From CAWIUB01 sp963839175 (GTDB taxonomy: Bacteria; Actinomycetota; Actinomycetes; Mycobacteriales; Jatrophihabitantaceae): DNA of 64,000 bases. Under the pieces are notes generated by a model. That model did not search any database. It worked only from the letters and a program-made list of their open reading frames with translations, and had not been told where the DNA came from. Shown in pieces: positions 16,564 to 25,364 of this stretch; position 1 is the stretch's first letter, and every line of letters starts with the position of its first letter. Location of the stretch: contig CAWIUB010000007.1 of assembly GCA_963839175.1 (NCBI GenBank), forward strand, positions 1 to 64,000. The letters are read 5' to 3'. Both the position numbers and the translations under genes were made by a program.

Positions 16564-17129
16564 GGCTTGGTGCCCAGCTGGGCCAAGGACCCGAAAATCG
16601 GCAACAAGCTGGTGAACGCTCGCGTCGAGACGCTGGCCAGCAAGGCCAGTTGGCGCACCGCCTACCGGAAGCGGCGCTGCCTGATACCGGCCCGGGGTTA
16701 TTGCGAGTGGCAACCGGAGGAGCGGGACGGCAAGGTCGTCAAGCAGCCCTACTACTTGCACCCGGCCGCCGGCAGCCAGCTGTGCTTCGCCGGCCTGTAC
16801 GAGTGGTGGCCGGACCGAGCAAGGCCGAAGACGACCCTGATCGCTGGCTGTGGACCGCAGTCATCATCACCACTGACGCGACCGGCCCTGCGGGCGAGAT
16901 CCACGACCGGCCGCTGATCGTCCCGCGCGATCGCATCGACCCCTGGCTGGATCCACGTCTGACTGACCCGGACAAGATCACCGAGGTACTCAAAGGCGTA
17001 CAGGCTCCGCCGATGGAGATCCGGCCGGTGTCGCGGGACGTGAACCGGGTGGGCACCAACGGCTCCCACCTGATCGAGCCGTTGCCCAACGAGGCCGACC
17101 GGCCGTTCCAACTCGCTCTGGCCTCCTGA
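16564..17129 (+). pseudogene. yedK: SRAP peptidase (YedK/HMCES), C-terminal part, frameshifted
   Basis: The frame resumes precisely at G-L-V-P-S-W-A-K-D-P-K-I-G, the point where the upstream half stops, and continues N-A-R-V-E-T-L, R-C-L-I-P-A-R-G-Y-C-E-W and G-L-Y-E-W-W-P-D. A single base is missing near 16817, after which the other frame reads W-L-W-T-A-V-I-I-T-T-D-A-T-G and ends N-G-S-H-L-I-E-P-L, including the catalytic His. The gene is thus broken twice: by the insertion and by this indel. Confidence 0.88.
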
Positions 17130-17231
17130 ACCGGCCGAGCATAACCTGGCTGGCGTCGCGGTGCGCTTGGGTAGGTCGACGCGTGTCTCACGTCCTATTC
17201 CAGCAGACGTCTGGTCGCGCAACGCGGCACG

Positions 17232-17639
17232 TTGCGTTCGCTCCTCCTCGGCTGTGTCGATTATGCGGCGGGCCTGGACGTGCTGGAGTTCCGGAGCAAC
17301 AACACCGCCCACCAGCCGGTCATCGAGGCGCTGGGCGTGATTGACCGGTACGCGCACGCCGCCGGCATCCGTCGACGAGCGAGCGTCACCGGGCTGCGCA
17401 AACCCAGGCGCAAGAAGGCCGACGAATGCGCCAAGTACCTGGTGAACAAATCCCCCTACCTCGACTACCCGACCGCCCTGGCCGCCGGCTGGCCGATCGC
17501 CACCGGCGTCATCGAAGGCGCCTGCCGCTACCTGGTCGCCGATCGCATGGACATCACCGGCGCACGCTGGAGCGTCGCCGGCGCCGAGGCCGTACTCAGG
17601 CTACGAGCGCTGCGCGCCAACCAAGCATTCGAGCCCTAG
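17232..17639 (+). pseudogene. Chimeric transposase remnant (Tn3-like + ISKra4-like)
   Basis: 135 residues in one open frame but of two origins. The first third (L-E-F-R-S-N-N-T-A-H-Q-P-V-I-E-A-L) resembles an internal segment of Tn3-family transposases. From K-K-A-D-E-C-A-K-Y-L on it matches the C-terminus of ISKra4-type transposases (G-W-P-I-A-T-G-V-I-E-G-A-C-R-Y-L and R-M-D-I-T-G-A-R-W). Neither is complete. Probably a deletion joint between two old elements. Confidence 0.65.
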
Positions 17640-19800
17640 CGCCGATTTTCACGCAGCGAATCGACCCTCATTCTGGGGGTGGTGATGCGAGTTCGTAGCG
17701 CAGGGTGCGTCCGCCGAGCCAGGGGACGGTGATCTCGGGTAGGTCGGCTTGGCGTAGGACGGGTGAGTAGGTGCGCCGGTCGAGTCGCACGACGATCTGG
17801 TTGCCGTGGTTGAGGATGTGTCCGCCGGTGGACAGGAAGCGGCGTTGCAGGGTGTCGGGGGTGGCGGTGGCGTAGCCGGGGATGCGGCGGCGTAGCGCAT
17901 CGCAAAGGGTGTGGGCGAGCACGGTGAGGACGACGTCGAGGTCGATGTTGAGGGCGACGGCGCCGGTGAGTGAGTCGAGGTGGAAGGAGCGGATCGCTTC
18001 GGCGAGGCGTTGTTCGATGTTCATTCTGCGGGAGTAGGTCTCGGTGAGCTGTTTGGCGGGCATCGAATGCTGGTTGGTGATCAGGATGGTGGGTTGCTCG
18101 TGGCCCAGGCCGGCGACGGCGAGTTGTCGTAGCGTGCCGGGATAGGACGACAGGCGGGCGGCGGGGTCGTCGATCACCCGGACGCGGCGGGTTGTGCCGC
18201 CGGCGCGGGCCACGGTCAGGTTGGTCCAGGCGCTGGTGGGCAGCGCGTGCAGGTGGGCGGTGAGTTTGGGGGTGCGGGCGCGCAGGGTGATGAACCCGAT
18301 GCCGCGCTCGTCCAGTTCGCCGAGTTGGGTTTGGGTGGTGACCTTGGAGTCCATCACCAGCAGGGCGGGGTCTTTTCCGGTGACGGTGTGCCAGTGCTCG
18401 GTGAAGGCGAGGACCTCCTTGCTCTGACGGGCTTTAGCGAGGTCGGCGTTGGCGTAGAGCAGGGCGTGGGAGTCGGCGTCTTCGGCGAAGAACGTCAGCA
18501 CGCTGCGGGTGCGTTGCGAGCGGGTGGGCACGTAGTGCTTCTCGAGGGCGGGATCCTCGCCCCAGTGCATGACGGCGTGGAAGTCGAGGTTCAGCACGTC
18601 GCCGGTGGCCAGGCCCGCGGCGAGGGCAGCCTTGTCCAACGCGGTCAGGAACTTCTTCTGCTTGGCATGTTGCAGCCGGTAGGAGTAGGTGGTCAGCGCG
18701 GTGGTCTTGGGCAGGCAGGGCGGTGAGTCCGGCGAACAGCGCGGCGGCGGGGTCGGCGGCCAGGTCGTGCACGTGGGAGACGCGGCGGGTTGCGGTCAGT
18801 TTCACCGCCAGCAGGCTGAGCAGGTAGCTGACCGCGGGGATGTCGCGGGTGCCGGGGTAGCCGGCGGCGGCGGCGAGTGCTGGCAGGTCCAGGGTGAGCA
18901 GGTCGGGCAGCACCAGCAGCAGCCCGGCCATCCGGGTGGGCGCGGCGGCGGGCAGAGCGGCGTAGTCATCAGTGCTCAGTGCTCAGCCCGGATCCACCGC
19001 TCAGTGCTCGGGCCCTGGGCAGTTCCGCCCGGCGCGGACCGCCGCGCAGAGCCTCCGGACGTCGCCAGATCCGGGGCAGCCCGGCCTCGGTGATGACCTC
19101 GCTGATCCCGGTGCGGTTCAGCCCGACACCGTCGGCGGCCAGCGCGCCGGCGATCTCGTCGATGGAGTACCCCTGCGCGCGCAGGGCGATGATTCGGGTG
19201 CGGGCGGCGTCTTTGCCGGGCGCGGTTTTCGGGCCGGGGCGGGCGTCGAGGAAGAAGTTCTTCGCCCCGGCGCGGAAGTCGGCCACCGCCGAGTTCAGCC
19301 CGGCGGGGGTGTAGCCGAACCGGGCGGCCACGGTCGCGGCTGGTTCACCGCCGAACAGGTAGGCACGCAACGCCTCGTAGCGGGTCTGCGGGCCGGGTGC
19401 GGGGACGGCGAAGAATTCGCCACCCGCCCGGCCTGGTTGCGGGGTATTCGCTGACTGGTTAATACCCTGAAGTCAATCGTGTCCGGTCGCTGAGATCAAC
19501 GACCGCCGCCCAGCGTGTCGCCCAGTTCGGCGGTCGACGCACGAGAACCACTGAAACAACAGCAATGTAGTTCAGCTGGTGCCTGGCTCACGGTCCACAC
19601 CCTGCCACGATCCCCGGAAACGCAAGCAGGAAACCCTTCTACCAGTCAGCGAGATGCCTTCACTGGCACCCGCCGCGTCACCTCACCGAGTAAGACGAAT
19701 CGCCTCCCCAGGCAGGGCATTCCTACCCTCGCACCGCCCCGAGCACGCCGCGCGAACCCCGAAGATCAGGAAAAACCCTCGCCGCGAAAATCGGCGCTAG
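17636..19800 (-). mobile_element. Insertion sequence with 18-bp terminal inverted repeats
   Basis: CTAGCGCCGATTTTCACG at 17636-17653 is matched by its inverted copy CGCGAAAATCGGCGCTAG at 19783-19800, one mismatch. CTAG at each tip is palindromic and may be part of the repeat or a 4-bp target duplication. The 2.2-kb interior holds one transposase gene broken by two tandem duplications. About 330 bases upstream of the transposase (19460-19782) contain no gene I can support. Confidence 0.8.
17668..19370 (-). pseudogene. DDE transposase with HTH domain, two small-duplication frameshifts
   Basis: Three consecutive reverse frames join into one protein of about 560 residues. The N-terminal HTH part includes A-A-T-V-A-A-R-F-G-Y-T-P-A-G-L and Y-S-I-D-E-I-A-G-A-L. 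The DDE core has N-L-D-F-H-A-V, L-V-M-D-S-K-V and R-R-M-N-I-E-Q-R. The first break is a tandem copy of AGTGCTC (18971-18984). The second is a repeated GGCA at about 18710-18717. Removing one copy of each restores the frame. The start is unclear: the frame is open to about 19450 with only a TTG at 19370. Confidence 0.78.
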
Positions 19801-19964
19801 TGGCGCTACCACCTCAACCGCAAACGCCGCCGTGTCCACCAGTCTCGCTACCACATGGGCGTCATACCGCTCGTCGCCTAGTCCCTCCAGAAGAGCCGCA
19901 CCCAATAGATTAGACGCAAGAAACGAAATGGACTTCAGTTAATTCGGTTAGGAGGGTGTTCTGC

Positions 19965-20501
19965 ATGACTGTATCCGCGCGCGAGTCGGAGACATATCTT
20001 CCGTCAGCAACCGAGGCTGACGAGTTGGCGCAGGTCCATGACTTCCTCGCCGCGCATGAAGCGGCCGGCCGGGGAACGGTGGCCCGACGCTACCTGCTGG
20101 TGGGTGCCAAGCCCGGCGACCAGGTCGAGGTGCCCGAAGCGGTTCATCGCGTGTTGCGCCAGGTGGTGGACGCCCTTGCCGACGGTCTTGCCGTCAGAGT
20201 CGCGCCGCAGGCGATGACCTTGACCACCCAGCAGGCCGCTGACCTGCTGGGCGTGACCCGGCCGACGCTGATCAAGATCCTCGAGCAGGGCAGCGTCCCG
20301 TTCACGCGGGTCGGTACGCACCGCCGGGTGATGCTGTCTGATGTGCTTGCCTATCGCGAGCGGCGGCGCGCGGAGCAGTATGCCGCGCTCGAAGCCACGG
20401 CTGTCGACATCGACGACGAAGACGACCTCGAATCGGCGCTGGCCGAATTGCGTGAGGCCCGCCGCGTGATCGCGCAGCGCCGGCTACAGCAGCGGGCCTG
20501 A
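19965..20501 (+). CDS. Excisionase-type HTH protein, probable PIN antitoxin
   Basis: 178 residues from ATG 19965, with GGAGG at 19951-19955. The central part reads T-L-T-T-Q-Q-A-A-D-L-L-G-V-T-R-P-T-L, then G-S-V-P-F-T-R-V-G-T-H-R-R, the MerR/excisionase-family DNA-binding domain. An acidic stretch and a helical, Arg-rich tail follow. Twelve bases after it starts a PIN-domain gene, and this pairing of a DNA-binding protein with a PIN toxin is a known type II toxin-antitoxin arrangement. Confidence 0.75.
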   Translation: MTVSARESETYLPSATEADELAQVHDFLAAHEAAGRGTVARRYLLVGAKPGDQVEVPEAVHRVLRQVVDALADGLAVRVAPQAMTLTTQQAADLLGVTRPTLIKILEQGSVPFTRVGTHRRVMLSDVLAYRERRRAEQYAALEATAVDIDDEDDLESALAELREARRVIAQRRLQQRA

Positions 20502-20513
20502 CAGACTGCCCGA

Positions 20514-20942
20514 GTGTTCGCCGCACTGCTCGACACGTCCGTGCTGTGGCCAAGTCTTCAGCGCGACGTCCTGCTCTCGTTCGACGCGGAGGGTCTGTAT
20601 CGGCCGGTGTGGAGTTCCGCGATTCTCGAGGAGCTCGAGTACCACGAGGCGCAGAAGTTGTGCCGCCGTGGGGTGGACGAGGCGGACGCGCGCCGTCGTG
20701 CCTCTGGCCTGATATCTGCGATGAGGGCGGCATTCGACGACGCCGAGGTCACGGGCTCGCAGGCGCTCGAGGGCAGTTTCGCGCTGCCTGATTCAGAGGA
20801 CGAGCACGTGGTCGCAGCGGCCGTCGTTGGCGGTGCCGGGGTCATCGTCACGCACAACACGCGTGACTTCCCGCCTGACCGGATCCCGTCGATGATCGAG
20901 GTCCAGACGCCGGCAGTCTTCGCGCATCACACCGTCTCGTAG
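20514..20942 (+). CDS. PIN-domain ribonuclease toxin
   Basis: 142 residues from GTG 20514. The PIN acidic residues are visible: Asp in A-L-L-D-T-S-V-L-W-P at the N-terminus, Glu in S-A-I-L-E-E-L-E, Asp in L-P-D-S-E-D-E-H-V-V-A-A-A, and T-H-N-T-R-D-F-P. This is the subgroup often annotated PIN domain-containing protein next to an excisionase-like antitoxin. Predicted Mg-dependent RNA cleavage. Confidence 0.8.
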   Translation: MFAALLDTSVLWPSLQRDVLLSFDAEGLYRPVWSSAILEELEYHEAQKLCRRGVDEADARRRASGLISAMRAAFDDAEVTGSQALEGSFALPDSEDEHVVAAAVVGGAGVIVTHNTRDFPPDRIPSMIEVQTPAVFAHHTVS

Positions 20943-21342
20943 GGTCTTGTCAGATGACGATCGTGACCCTTGTCAGCGGCTGCGGATACGCGTATCCCGG
21001 AGACGGCACGTGCGACGGCGGCGGGCAGGGAGGGCGATGGGTGAGAGGATCGGCGTGTCACGCGACTTGCTGATCACGACCGTCTGATTCGTCGGGTCGT
21101 TCGATGAGCTTGCCGTTCTTGAATACCGCGCCGGCACGGACCAGCGCGACGAGGTGGTCGACAGCGTGTCCAAGAGGACACCGAACGACGGGTCCGGCCC
21201 GGCTACGCACTGCGAGGATGGCCGAGGTCCGCCCGACGACGATGCAACGCCTGCACCGCGCGGGTACGCCGACTGTGTGCGAATCGCCGAGGGAGCACCC
21301 GACGGCGATATGCGCGCTGACCGCGGCATGAGCGCGAGTTTC
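20943..21342. other. Intergenic, dispersed repeat and possible remnant
   Basis: No intact gene. The reverse strand between about 21062 and 21166 has a coherent reading (V-D-H-L-V-A-L-V-R-A-G-A-V-F-K-N-G-K-L) that may be the tail of a lost gene. The part from 21181 is one copy of a dispersed repeat. Confidence 0.4.
21181..21273. repeat. Dispersed repeat, copy 1
   Basis: Aligns over about 95 bases with 25117-25211. Shared blocks include GGGTCCGGCC, GGCTAC-CACTGCGAG, CGAGGT and CGGGTACGCCGA, with scattered mismatches and a 2-base gap. Both copies sit in accessory DNA next to toxin-antitoxin or IS loci. Origin unknown. Confidence 0.55.
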
Positions 21343-21758
21343 TCAGCAGTCGACGGCGAGAACGCGGCGCACCCGCTCAACCGTGTCGTCGAGCTCTCCG
21401 GATGCGTCGACCGGCGTCGCCGATGGACGCAGCCTCGCCACCCGGTCGATAGCGTGCACAAGCGTCGGGACATCGTCGGCCGAGACGATGGAGGCATTGA
21501 TGAGATGTTCCGACCGCTCGGGGCGCAGCGCCCGCTGGGCAAGACGGCGCTGCAGCGTGGCCACATCGGCGGTGAGGATGACTTCAACGAACTTCGCGCC
21601 GTGCGCCTGGGCGGCGCTCTGGAGCTGATCGATGAATTCGGTCTTCGCGAGGAACTGTCCTACGTAGACGTCGTGACCGGAGTCGAGTTGCGTTGCTATG
21701 ACGGCGAGTGCGAGGCGGCGGGCGTGGTATCCGGCCGCGGTCATGTCCGCATCCCACT

Positions 21759-21768
21759 GGCCTAGGGC
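21759..21768. repeat. Target-site duplication, left copy
   Basis: GGCCTAGGGC at 21759-21768 is repeated exactly at 23340-23349 on the other side of the IS4-type element. Confidence 0.85.
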
Positions 21769-23339
21769 CAATGCCGGGGAGTTAAGACCGAAACCCAAGA
21801 GTCAAGTACTGGTTGAGGGTGTGTCGTAGCGTGAATGGGAACGGAGGCCCTGTAGGACGGTAATCGCCAAGATCAACCGTCGGTGAGGACCTCCGTTGCG
21901 CCCCCAGTCTGCCATCCGTTCTGCTGTTACGACGATCGCCCGCACGGTCACGGTCGCGGCGGGGGTGTTCGCGCCGGGCCATGTGGGGGAGCTGACCCGT
22001 ATCGTGCCCTTCGAACTGGCTGACGCGGTGCTCGCCGACACCCGCACGACCGAGCGTCGGCTGCGGATGCTGCCCTCGCGGGTGGGGCTGTATTTCGTGC
22101 TCGCCCTGGCTCTGTTCCCGGGCCTGGGCTACCTGGGTGTGTGGGCCAAGCTCACCGCTGGGTTGGACGGGCAGGCCGAGTCCCCGTCGGGCAAGGCGTT
22201 GCGGGAGCTGCGCCGCCGGCTGGGTCCGGCCCCGCTGCGGGCACTGTTCGAGGTGTTGGCCGGTCCGTTGGGCCGCCCGCGCACCCCCGGGGTGATGTTC
22301 GGCCGGTACCGCACGGTCGCCTTCGACGGGTGCCGGTCGATCAAGGTTCCCGACAGCGCCGGGAACCGGAGCTGGCTGGGGAAGCTGAACGCCTCCCTCG
22401 GGCAGACCGGCTATCCGGTGATCCAGTTGATGACGCTGGTGGAGACCGGCACCCGCGCGCTGCTCGGCGCGGTGTTCGGCACGCCTGCCGACGGTGAATT
22501 GGCCTGGGCCGGCAAGCTGCTGCACCACCTGGACCACACGATGCTGGTGTTGGCCGACCGCGGCTTCGACGCCGGGGCGTTCCTGGCCGAGGTCGCCGCC
22601 ACCGAGGCGCAGTTCCTGGTGCGGTTGCGGGCCACCCGTCGCCCGCCCATTCTCCGGCACCTGCCCGACGGGTCGGTGCTGTCGCTGATCGGGGGCGTGC
22701 GGGTACGGATCATCACCGCCGAGGTGAGCGTCACCTGCCACGACGGCACCCGCTACGGCGACAGCTACCGGCTGGCCACCACCTTGACCGATCACCGCGC
22801 CTGGCCCGCCGAGGCGCTGATCGGGCTCTACCACGAGCGGTGGGAACACGAGATCGCCTACCTCGCCCTGCGGCACACCCTGCTGCACGGCCGGGTGCTG
22901 CGCTCGGCCGACCCCGCCGGCGTCGAGCAGGAGATGTGGGCGCTGCTCACCGTCTACCAGGCGCTGCGCGTCGCCGTCACCGACGCCGTGGCCACCGTGC
23001 CCGGCACCGACCCCGACCGGGCCAGCTACCAGCTCGCCGCCCAGACCGCCCAGACCCTGGTCACCGGCGCCGGCAACATCCTCACCGACGCGACCGACCT
23101 AGCCGGCGACATCGGCCGCGCCGTGCTGGCCAACCTGCACCCACCGCGCCGGCCCCGCATCTGCGCCCGCCGAGTCAAATCCCCACTGTCCCGCTGGAAC
23201 AAGCACCCGCCCGGCAAGCCCACCACCAGCCTGCGAATCACCAAGATCACCACCGCGACCGGCCACGACCACCAGCCGCCGGCAACACGCCGCCGACGAT
23301 CCTTGACACAGGCGCCCAGCCCTTAACTCCCTGGCATTG
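21769..23339 (+). mobile_element. IS4-type insertion sequence
   Basis: Inverted ends CAATGCCGGGGAGTTAAG (left) and CTTAACTCCCTGGCATTG (right) differ at one position. A 10-bp duplication of GGCCTAGGGC flanks them, a length that fits the IS4 family. The target is nearly palindromic around CCTAGG. The element carries one transposase gene and has inactivated the kinase gene. Confidence 0.88.
21896..23326 (+). CDS. IS4-family transposase
   Basis: 476 residues from TTG 21896. The N-terminal IS4 domain (V-P-F-E-L-A-D-A-V-L-A-D-T) is followed by the DDE domain: first Asp in V-A-F-D-G-C-R-S, second in L-V-L-A-D-R-G-F-D, Glu in L-Y-H-E-R-W-E-H-E, the Y-(2)-R-W-E signature of the family. Complete, with no frameshift, so potentially active. 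The TTG follows the left inverted repeat by about 110 bases. Confidence 0.9.
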   Translation: MRPQSAIRSAVTTIARTVTVAAGVFAPGHVGELTRIVPFELADAVLADTRTTERRLRMLPSRVGLYFVLALALFPGLGYLGVWAKLTAGLDGQAESPSGKALRELRRRLGPAPLRALFEVLAGPLGRPRTPGVMFGRYRTVAFDGCRSIKVPDSAGNRSWLGKLNASLGQTGYPVIQLMTLVETGTRALLGAVFGTPADGELAWAGKLLHHLDHTMLVLADRGFDAGAFLAEVAATEAQFLVRLRATRRPPILRHLPDGSVLSLIGGVRVRIITAEVSVTCHDGTRYGDSYRLATTLTDHRAWPAEALIGLYHERWEHEIAYLALRHTLLHGRVLRSADPAGVEQEMWALLTVYQALRVAVTDAVATVPGTDPDRASYQLAAQTAQTLVTGAGNILTDATDLAGDIGRAVLANLHPPRRPRICARRVKSPLSRWNKHPPGKPTTSLRITKITTATGHDHQPPATRRRRSLTQAPSP

Positions 23340-23349
23340 GGCCTAGGGC
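23340..23349. repeat. Target-site duplication, right copy
   Basis: Exact repeat of 21759-21768 (GGCCTAGGGC); the kinase frame resumes right after it. Confidence 0.85.
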
Positions 23350-23593
23350 GTGCTTGAGCACGTCGAGATCGAGAGCGAGGTCGAGTGGTCTATCTTGTGC
23401 CAGCTGGTGGGCGATCGTCGACTTGCCAGTGCCTGGCGCTCCATTGATCAGGATCACCCGTGCCACACCGCCAGGCTAGCGAGCAACGTGACCCGCCGCG
23501 GTCCCACGGCGCTGAAGATCCGGTGCTCGGCCCGCGCACGCGCATGCAGATGCGTGCGTTCTGAGTGGCACCGTCGCAAGCGGCGTGGGCTAC

Positions 23594-23752
23594 GTGACCC
23601 GGTTTCAGGTCCGGAAGTCGTTCATGGATCGGTATGAGGTGCACCAGGTCGGCGGTCGAACGATCCTTGAGTACTGGGTGCCAGCCGAGGACCTTGACGA
23701 CCTCAACAAGAACATCGTGGGGGAGATCGAGGTCGTCGCTGAGTATCGCTGA
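23594..23752 (+). CDS. Small hypothetical protein, 52 residues
   Basis: GTG 23594 to TGA 23752. The protein begins V-T-R-F-Q-V-R-K-S-F-M-D-R-Y-E-V-H-Q-V and ends I-V-G-E-I-E-V-V-A-E-Y-R, with balanced charged and hydrophobic residues and a strong GC bias at third positions, as in real genes. It resembles small proteins that begin with a beta hairpin, but I cannot name a family. No good ribosome-binding site is visible. Confidence 0.5.
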   Translation: MTRFQVRKSFMDRYEVHQVGGRTILEYWVPAEDLDDLNKNIVGEIEVVAEYR

Positions 23753-23779
23753 CTGCGGCTATACGCGTGCCGTTGCGAC

Positions 23780-24238
23780 TCAGCGTCCGCAGCGGTCCAC
23801 ACGCTCCCAGGGCCACTCGGTGGCGAGCCAGCGTGCGACGGCATCGGCGAGTGGTACGTCGAGGCTCGATCTGTCGGCCCGCACCCAGGACTGCACCGTG
23901 ACGTCCCACTCCTCGGACGCCGAGGGGTATAGGTACACGCAGCCGATGACGCCGTTGTCGCTGGGGTCGAGGACGGTGAAGGTGTAACCGGCGCCCCGCG
24001 TGAAGTCGTCAGCGTGGCGGCGAAGGTCGATGAGGTTCTCCTCGAGCGTCATGCCGGTTCGTGGCGGCCAGTTGCCGTCGGGATAGCCGGGAGTGGAGCG
24101 TATGTGCTCGATGCTTGACATCCAGGCGGCATGGTCGGCCTCATTGTGCTGCGGCCCCAGCGGTTCGAGGTGGAACTGGTTGGTGGCGAGTGAGGTCGGC
24201 GGATCGAAGTTGGCTGGCACGAACTCATCCGAGGGCAT
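23780..24238 (-). CDS. GNAT-family N-acetyltransferase
   Basis: 152 residues from ATG 24238. The GNAT core is visible in Y-T-F-T-V-L-D-P-S-D-N-G-V-I-G-C-V-Y-L-Y-P (strands 4-5), then W-V-R-A-D-R-S-S-L-D and a C-terminal W-L-A-T-E-W-P. The acetyl-CoA loop is atypical, without a clear R/Q-x-x-G-x-G/A. Substrate unknown. The open frame upstream of 24238 is not family-like. Confidence 0.75.
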   Translation of the reverse strand: MPSDEFVPANFDPPTSLATNQFHLEPLGPQHNEADHAAWMSSIEHIRSTPGYPDGNWPPRTGMTLEENLIDLRRHADDFTRGAGYTFTVLDPSDNGVIGCVYLYPSASEEWDVTVQSWVRADRSSLDVPLADAVARWLATEWPWERVDRCGR

Positions 24239-24321
24239 GACCGGGACCGTACTTGGCTGGCCAGACCTGGTGCTCGCGGAGATCACGAGCCGCGCCTGGC
24301 GACCGATCCCGCTCGGCGTTC

Positions 24322-24963
24322 TCACCCGGGTGCCCGGCGCTGCAGCATCGCGCGCCAGCCGATCTGCCGCGTTCGGCCAGGTGCCCGGAGGCCACGCAGC
24401 CGCGGCCGCAGCACCGTCGGCGTGGACAGGTCGATCAGCGCCGCGGCCGCCCAGATCGCCTCCCGTGCGTGCCCGTGCATGAGCGCGCCGACGACCAGCA
24501 TCGGGCCGGTGAGCAGCATGGCCACCGTGTACGGGTTAACCGCCGACATCCGCTGCCATGCCCCAGCGGCGACGACCGGGACGCCGAGCACGAGGCGGCC
24601 CAGCCAGTACGCCAGGGCGAACAGCAGGCCCAGCCGCCCGTACGCGTCCGGCAGCGACAGCGCCATGAAGATGCCGGCCAACGCGACGCCGAAGATCCGG
24701 ATCCGCAGCAGCGGGCGGGACGCGTCCAGCTGGTTGGTCTGGATCGAGGTGCCCACCCACAGCCAGTAGATCGGCACGAACACCACCAGCGCACGCGCCG
24801 CGCTGCCCCACGACAGCTGATGCACCAGCAGGCCGGACACCCGGGTGACCGCGACGACGAAGACCAGGTCGAAGAACAGCTCCGCCCAGCTGACCCGCTT
24901 CTCCGTCCCCCGCTCGTCGCTGTCGGCCACCTCGCCGGTCTGCCGCGGCATGGTGGAAGGCAT
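24322..24963 (-). pseudogene. LtrA-family membrane protein, C-terminally truncated
   Basis: About 213 residues from ATG 24963. The LtrA (low temperature requirement A) signature R-V-S-W-A-E-L-F-F-D-L-V-F-V-V-A-V is followed by several membrane helices. Similarity ends near S-T-P-T-V-L-R-P-R-L-R and about half of the usual 370-400 residues is absent. The end runs into unrelated sequence beside the GNAT gene, so a deletion joint is likely. Confidence 0.75.
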
Positions 24964-25116
24964 CTGCCGTAGCCCGCCGGCTCGCATTCTCCAGCGCGAC
25001 GGTGAACCGTAAGTCGAGCGCCGCCCGGGGCCAGTATGAGCCGCGCCGCCGCGCGGTCCTCATCGTCGCTACCGAATCATTCATCTGCGCCGAGCACGCC
25101 GCCCAGTCGTCGCGGG

Positions 25117-25211
25117 CCGAACGAGACGGGTCCGGCCTGGCTACCCACTGCGAGCATGCTCGAGGTGCAATCCCACGCCGGGGCAAAGCCCGCGCCGTTC
25201 GGGTACGCCGA
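25117..25211. repeat. Dispersed repeat, copy 2
   Basis: Copy of 21181-21273 in the same orientation. It lies in the 400-base gap between the LtrA remnant and the FitA/VapC pair, where no other gene can be supported. Confidence 0.55.
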
Positions 25212-25343
25212 ATCGGGGACACGCTGCAGCGGACTGGGCGGCTGGCGACGCCGTTGTTATGGAACACCGGTGCTCGCTCAGTATTGGGCTGTGTTCGTTG
25301 CTTTCGTCGGTATGCGCGGGTTGCCGACTTGTCGGCCTGCTCG

Positions 25344-25364
25344 ATGCTTGCATAATGTAAGCAT
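25344..25364. promoter_or_regulatory. Dyad over promoter and start codon of the TA operon
   Basis: ATGCTTGC (25344-25351), a 5-base ATAAT centre and GTAAGCAT (25357-25364) form an 8-bp dyad with one mismatch. CATAAT at its centre is a good -10 element, and the dyad ends inside the ATG of the antitoxin gene. It is a likely autoregulatory operator of the RHH antitoxin. Confidence 0.55.

Larger units (their letters stand above)
21343..23466 (-). pseudogene. Small P-loop kinase/AAA ATPase gene split by an IS
   Basis: Reverse-strand gene in two parts, 23466-23350 and 21768-21343. From GTG 23466 it reads V-A-R-V-I-L-I-N-G-A-P-G-T-G-K-S-T-I, a Walker A motif, then a D-L-D-V-L-K-H-A-L segment. After removal of the IS and one target copy the frame continues exactly (A-L-G-Q-W-D-A-D-M) to a stop at 21343. 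The restored protein has 180 residues, is shikimate- or gluconate-kinase sized, and has no other damage. Substrate unknown. Confidence 0.85.
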
